Assembly: GCA_016794945.1 (NCBI GenBank)
Contig: JAEUIX010000143.1
Location: forward strand, 1 to 9,736
Direction of reading: 5' to 3'
Origin: Phycisphaerae bacterium
Lineage (GTDB): Bacteria; Planctomycetota; Phycisphaerae; Phycisphaerales; UBA1924
DNA length: 9,736 nt
Below are positions 6,476 to 9,736 of the stretch, in pieces. Each line of letters opens with the position of its first letter. Position 1 is the first letter of the stretch. A program made the position numbers and the translations under genes. Under the pieces are notes generated by a model. That model worked only from the letters and a program-made list of their open reading frames with translations. It had not been told where the DNA came from and searched no databases.

Positions 6476-8953
6476 ATGAATTCCGAAGGCGCCAACCCGA
6501 TCGCCCCGCGCCCCGTCCCGGCGGCCGGAGGTTCGGCTCACGATGCGCCGACCATCCCGGCGCCCCCGGCCGGCGCCGCCGCGCCCGCGCCGCCCGAACC
6601 GCCCGCCCCGACCCGCTCGCTCGATCCGGCCCAGGCGCAGGCGCTCGTCGGCGAGCGATACCGCGTGGAACGCATCGCCGGCGAGGGCGGCATGGGCAGC
6701 GTGCTGCTGGCCACCGATTCGGTGCTCTCGCGCCGCGTCGCCATCAAGCTGCTCCACAACGTCTCCGGTCGCGACGGCGGCGATGCGCGCGCACGCCTTC
6801 TGGCCGAAGCGCGGGCCATGGCCGGCCTCAGCCACCCCAACATCGTCCGCGTGCTGGAGATCTCCCTCGACGGTCAGCCCGGCCGCGCCGTGCCGTTCAT
6901 GGTCATGGAGTGGATCGACGGCGTCCCCCTGGCCCAGGCCTGGCGCGGGTTGACGCTCCCCGAGCGCGTTTCCCTGCTGCTCAAGATCGTCGACGGCGTC
7001 GCCGAGGCACACGCCGCCGGCCTGGTCCATGGCGACCTCAAGCCCTCCAACATCCTCCTCGACCGCTCGGGCACCCCCGTCATCGTTGACTTCGGCCTCG
7101 CCCGCGCCGGCCGCGGCATGGGCGGCCCGCCGGGCGCCCCCGGCCCGCGCACCATCAGCGGCGGCACTCCCGGCTACGCCGCCCCGGAGCAATTCGAACC
7201 CGGCGGTCCCGTCGGCGCCTGGAGCGACGTCTACGCGCTGGGGGTCATCCTCTTCGAGATGCTCACCGGCCGCACGCCCTTCATCGCCGGCACCACCGCC
7301 GAGACGCTCCGCCTCCAGCGCGAGACCGAGCCGCCCCTGCCCGAGCACCTGGCGCCCGAGGCCCCCGTCGCCCTGCAGCGCATCTGCCTCGTCGCGCTCG
7401 AGCGCGACCCCTGGCGCCGGTACAAGGACGCCAGCGAACTCGCCCAGGACCTGCGGCGCTATCTGCGGGGCGAGACCGTCACCGCCCGGCCCACCACGCT
7501 CGCCGCCCGCTTCGTCGACCAGGTCCAGGAGCAGATCGACCGCGCCGGCCAGTGGCAGCGACAGGGCCTGGTGACAGAGGCTGAGCAACGAGCGCTCGTA
7601 CGCACACTCCGGACCGTTCTCCGGCCGGACTCGCCCTGGCTCATCGACAGCCGCCGCCTCTCGGCCTCCCAGGTCAGCCTCTACATGGGCGGCTGGCTGC
7701 TCATCCTCGGACTCAGCGTCGGCTCCTACAAGGCGTGGGATGTCCTGCCCGACTGGCTCCGCCTGGCCCTGCCCATCGCCGCCGCTGCCGTCCTGGGCCT
7801 CGGCGGCGCGCTGCTCCATCGCCGCGGCTACCAGCGCACCGGCCTGGCCTACCTCGTCACCGCCTGCATCGCCGCCCCAGTCGCCGCGCTGCTCGTGCTC
7901 AAGCGACTCGGCTGGCCATACCCAGAGGGCGATCTCGGCGCGGGCGCCGCCGAGTTCTTCGCCCGCGTCCGCCCCGACGGTGATCCTATCGCCGGCCCGG
8001 CCGGCGGCCTGTTCAACGCGCAGGTGCTCATCGCCGCCGCGGCGCTGGGACTGGGCGCGCTGGCGGCGCGACGGTTGTTCAAGAGCAGCGCGTTCACGCT
8101 GCTGGCCACGCTCGGCGCCGTTGCCACGGGCCTGAGCCTGTGGCTGCTGCTCGGCGGGTACGTGCGCCCGCACACCGATCGCACCTGGGCCGATCTGGCC
8201 CTGTGGCTCGCGGCCCTGGGCGTTGCCGGCCTCGCCGGCGGGTTGGCGCTCTCGCGCCAGGAGGAGAAGGACGCCGCGCGAATCGGCCACCACAACCTCC
8301 GGCGCGCCGACGCCTGGCCCCTGCTCACCTTCGGCCTGGCGCTGCTGTTCGCCGGCCTGCTCCTGACCGCCTGGCACGCGCCCGGGCGGCTCGGCCTTCC
8401 TCAGTGGCTCGCGCCGCCCGACGACGACCTGCCCCGTCGCGCGCTGGGATTCGTCGCCGGCGGTGCGGTGCTCGCGCTGGTGTCCGGAGTGCTCGCGGGC
8501 GGGTCCTCCCTGGTGCGCGAGCGCCTGGCCCACGCCCTGCGCTGGGTCCTGCCCTCGCACTTCCTGGCGCCGCTCATCGTGCTCCACCACGAGCGGTTCG
8601 CCGGAGTCGAGTGGCCCTGGATCTTCGCGCTGGCCGGGGGCGCCGTCTTCCTGGTCTACGCCAGCGTGCTCCGCCAGTGGAAGCCCTTCCTGGTCAACGG
8701 CCTGCTCTACGCCCTGGTCGCCTACGTGCTGGCCTTCAATCAGGTGCTCGACACGGCGCAGCACTTCCCCGCCGCCAGAGTCTGGATGATGGCCGGCATG
8801 GTCGTGCTCGGCCTGGTCGTCATGCTCCTGGCGTGGCTCGGGCCCATCGCCCTGGCCAGCGCCCGCGGCCGGTGGTGGATGGCCGCCGCCCGCAGGCGCA
8901 TGAGCATCCTCGGCCGAACGCGCTCCTGGCCCGGCGGGCCCGACCGACCCTGA
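6476..8953 (+). CDS. Membrane-bound Hanks-type serine/threonine protein kinase with a polytopic DUF2157-like domain
   Basis: 825 residues. A Pro/Ala-rich tail (1-58) precedes a full kinase domain (about 62-330): P-loop GEGGMGSV (69-76), VAIK with K91, helix-C E111, catalytic HGDLKPSN (185-192; D187, N192), DFG (205-207), GTPGYAAPE (230-238) and WSDVYALG. The arginine of HRD is glycine, so this is a non-RD kinase. The activation segment (208-229) is Gly/Pro-rich, with possible phosphosites T226, S228 and T231. After a juxtamembrane part (345-398), about twelve hydrophobic helices fill 400-792. The entry, with LVTEAEQRALV and then WDVLPDWLRLAL, resembles DUF2157 membrane proteins. PASTA or TPR sensor domains are absent. 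ATG 6476 follows a weak GGTGGTGG sequence. The protein presumably phosphorylates cytoplasmic Ser/Thr in response to a membrane signal; substrate and signal are unknown. Confidence 0.92.
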   Translation: MNSEGANPIAPRPVPAAGGSAHDAPTIPAPPAGAAAPAPPEPPAPTRSLDPAQAQALVGERYRVERIAGEGGMGSVLLATDSVLSRRVAIKLLHNVSGRDGGDARARLLAEARAMAGLSHPNIVRVLEISLDGQPGRAVPFMVMEWIDGVPLAQAWRGLTLPERVSLLLKIVDGVAEAHAAGLVHGDLKPSNILLDRSGTPVIVDFGLARAGRGMGGPPGAPGPRTISGGTPGYAAPEQFEPGGPVGAWSDVYALGVILFEMLTGRTPFIAGTTAETLRLQRETEPPLPEHLAPEAPVALQRICLVALERDPWRRYKDASELAQDLRRYLRGETVTARPTTLAARFVDQVQEQIDRAGQWQRQGLVTEAEQRALVRTLRTVLRPDSPWLIDSRRLSASQVSLYMGGWLLILGLSVGSYKAWDVLPDWLRLALPIAAAAVLGLGGALLHRRGYQRTGLAYLVTACIAAPVAALLVLKRLGWPYPEGDLGAGAAEFFARVRPDGDPIAGPAGGLFNAQVLIAAAALGLGALAARRLFKSSAFTLLATLGAVATGLSLWLLLGGYVRPHTDRTWADLALWLAALGVAGLAGGLALSRQEEKDAARIGHHNLRRADAWPLLTFGLALLFAGLLLTAWHAPGRLGLPQWLAPPDDDLPRRALGFVAGGAVLALVSGVLAGGSSLVRERLAHALRWVLPSHFLAPLIVLHHERFAGVEWPWIFALAGGAVFLVYASVLRQWKPFLVNGLLYALVAYVLAFNQVLDTAQHFPAARVWMMAGMVVLGLVVMLLAWLGPIALASARGRWWMAAARRRMSILGRTRSWPGGPDRP

Positions 8954-8965
8954 CCCGCCGCCCGT

Positions 8966-9736
8966 TCAATCCCAGATCGACGCGAACTCCGACGGCTTCA
9001 CGCCCGCCTTGGTGAAGATGCCCAGGAAGTTGTTCGACCCGTTGGCGTCGTCCGGCTCGTCGAAGAAGGCCATGTCCGGGCGCGCCGCCCCCTCCTTGGT
9101 CTTGTACCGCGCCGCCGTCTTCACCGCCGCGCCGGGAGCCAGGTAGCGCTCCAGGAACTCCACGCGCCCATCGTTGAACGCCACGTTCCCCGACCACGCG
9201 CCGCCCGGCCGGTAGAACGAGAACGCGTTGGACTTCTCGTTGTCGAACACCGGCCAGGCGTCCTCGCCATCGAGGCGCACGCTCGTGATCTTCGCCCCGC
9301 GCGTCGAGACGATCGGATCGCTCGCCACGAACGTGTTGCCCCAGCGGGCAACACGCCCCGACGATTCCATCGGCTTGGCCCCGTTCAGTTCGCCCGACGG
9401 CTGCAGGTGCGCGTACGAGTTGTGCGCCGACTTGTCCCCCGTGAAGTCCGCGTTGAACGACGGGTCCCACAGCGCCTCGGCCGGCTTCACCGCCGACGCG
9501 GGGTCCGTGTACGCGTACCCGCCGTGCGCCTTGATCTTCGGGTTGTTCTCCAGCGGGCTCACGCACAACTCGGGGCTGATCGACCCGTTCCATGCCAGGA
9601 TCGAGAGGATGTTCGCCGTTGTGTCCTTGGCCCGCCCCTTGTCGGCCACCGTCGCGTCGGCCTTGTCCACCTGCGACGGCAGCACGTACACCTCGCGGTT
9701 CATCTGCGCCCAGATCATCATCGCTTGCACCATGGC
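8966..9736 (-). CDS. Pseudopilin-like protein of the planctomycete H-X9-DG type (partial, 5' end missing)
   Basis: The frame is open through the right edge (GCC, Ala, at 9736-9734), so the ATG at 9733 is probably internal. Planctomycete type II secretion pseudopilin-like proteins carry an N-terminal cleavage/methylation helix before a segment like MVQAMMIWAQMNREVYVLPS, which is where this fragment begins; about 50 residues are probably missing. Visible landmarks, numbered from that Met, are DTTANILSILAWNGSISPEL (38-57), then CVSP, then NSYAHLQPSG (105-114), and the C-terminal NVAFNDGRVEFL (183-194), which corresponds to the DG end of the H-X9-DG motif. The histidine ten residues before D188 is glycine. 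Several such proteins are exported or inner-membrane anchored; the exact role is unknown. The gene converges with the kinase gene, with 12 bp between stops. Confidence 0.75.
   Translation of the reverse strand, partial: AMVQAMMIWAQMNREVYVLPSQVDKADATVADKGRAKDTTANILSILAWNGSISPELCVSPLENNPKIKAHGGYAYTDPASAVKPAEALWDPSFNADFTGDKSAHNSYAHLQPSGELNGAKPMESSGRVARWGNTFVASDPIVSTRGAKITSVRLDGEDAWPVFDNEKSNAFSFYRPGGAWSGNVAFNDGRVEFLERYLAPGAAVKTAARYKTKEGAARPDMAFFDEPDDANGSNNFLGIFTKAGVKPSEFASIWD

Noticed and set aside
6341..8764. 807-codon open frame on the minus strand antisense to the kinase
   Set aside because: It is rich in Gln, Gly, Ala and Arg, without fold-like patterns, and covers a kinase with all catalytic motifs. 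It also overlaps the start of the DUF2007-like gene.
8928..8940. GGCCC/GGGCC hairpin near the end of the kinase gene as a terminator
   Set aside because: It has a 5-bp stem and a 3-nt loop inside the coding sequence, with no T-tract. Such short palindromes are expected at this GC content.

Overview
The window looks like chromosomal DNA of a high-GC planctomycete, most likely class Phycisphaerae. This is inferred from three things: two exported proteins ending in the GC-type dockerin-like module typical of that group, a pseudopilin-like protein of the planctomycete H-X9-DG family, and a HGDLKPSN-type serine/threonine kinase fused to a large membrane domain. No ribosomal RNA or other taxonomic marker is present, so the placement is not proven.

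Layout. Bases 1-2511 (minus strand) hold most of a large secreted protein whose C-terminus runs off the left edge: signal peptide, lamin-tail-like domain, DUF11-like domain, NxxGxxAF-type repeat region and the start of a GC-type dockerin. A 210-bp intergenic stretch (2512-2721) carries a strong hairpin terminator for the gene to its right, a 20-bp near-palindrome, a weak promoter candidate and three GCCGGC-core arms in the leader of the first gene. Bases 2722-4905 (minus) encode a second, complete dockerin-anchored secreted protein. A 110-bp divergent intergenic region separates it from ispD (5016-5864, plus), an enzyme of the MEP isoprenoid pathway. ispD converges, with 9 bp between stop codons, on a small DUF2007-like membrane protein (5874-6380, minus, GTG start). 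That gene is divergent from a membrane-bound Hanks-type kinase (6476-8953, plus). The kinase converges, with a 12-bp gap, on a pseudopilin-like gene (8966-9736, minus) whose 5' end lies beyond the right edge.

How the genes relate. There is no obvious operon; orientation changes at almost every boundary. The two dockerin proteins form a related pair, and their 3' ends are about 90% identical at DNA level over the 90 bases that can be compared. They are probably exported and bound to an unidentified partner in the envelope. ispD is housekeeping. The kinase and the DUF2007-like protein may both act at the cytoplasmic membrane, but only proximity suggests a link. Synonymous codon choice follows strand: minus-strand genes favour G-ending and plus-strand genes C-ending codons, suggesting that the minus strand is the replicative leading strand here. 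I see no mobile element, CRISPR array, tRNA or rRNA. The most unusual items are the kinase-DUF2157-like fusion, the dockerin modules and the structured leader between the two dockerin genes.
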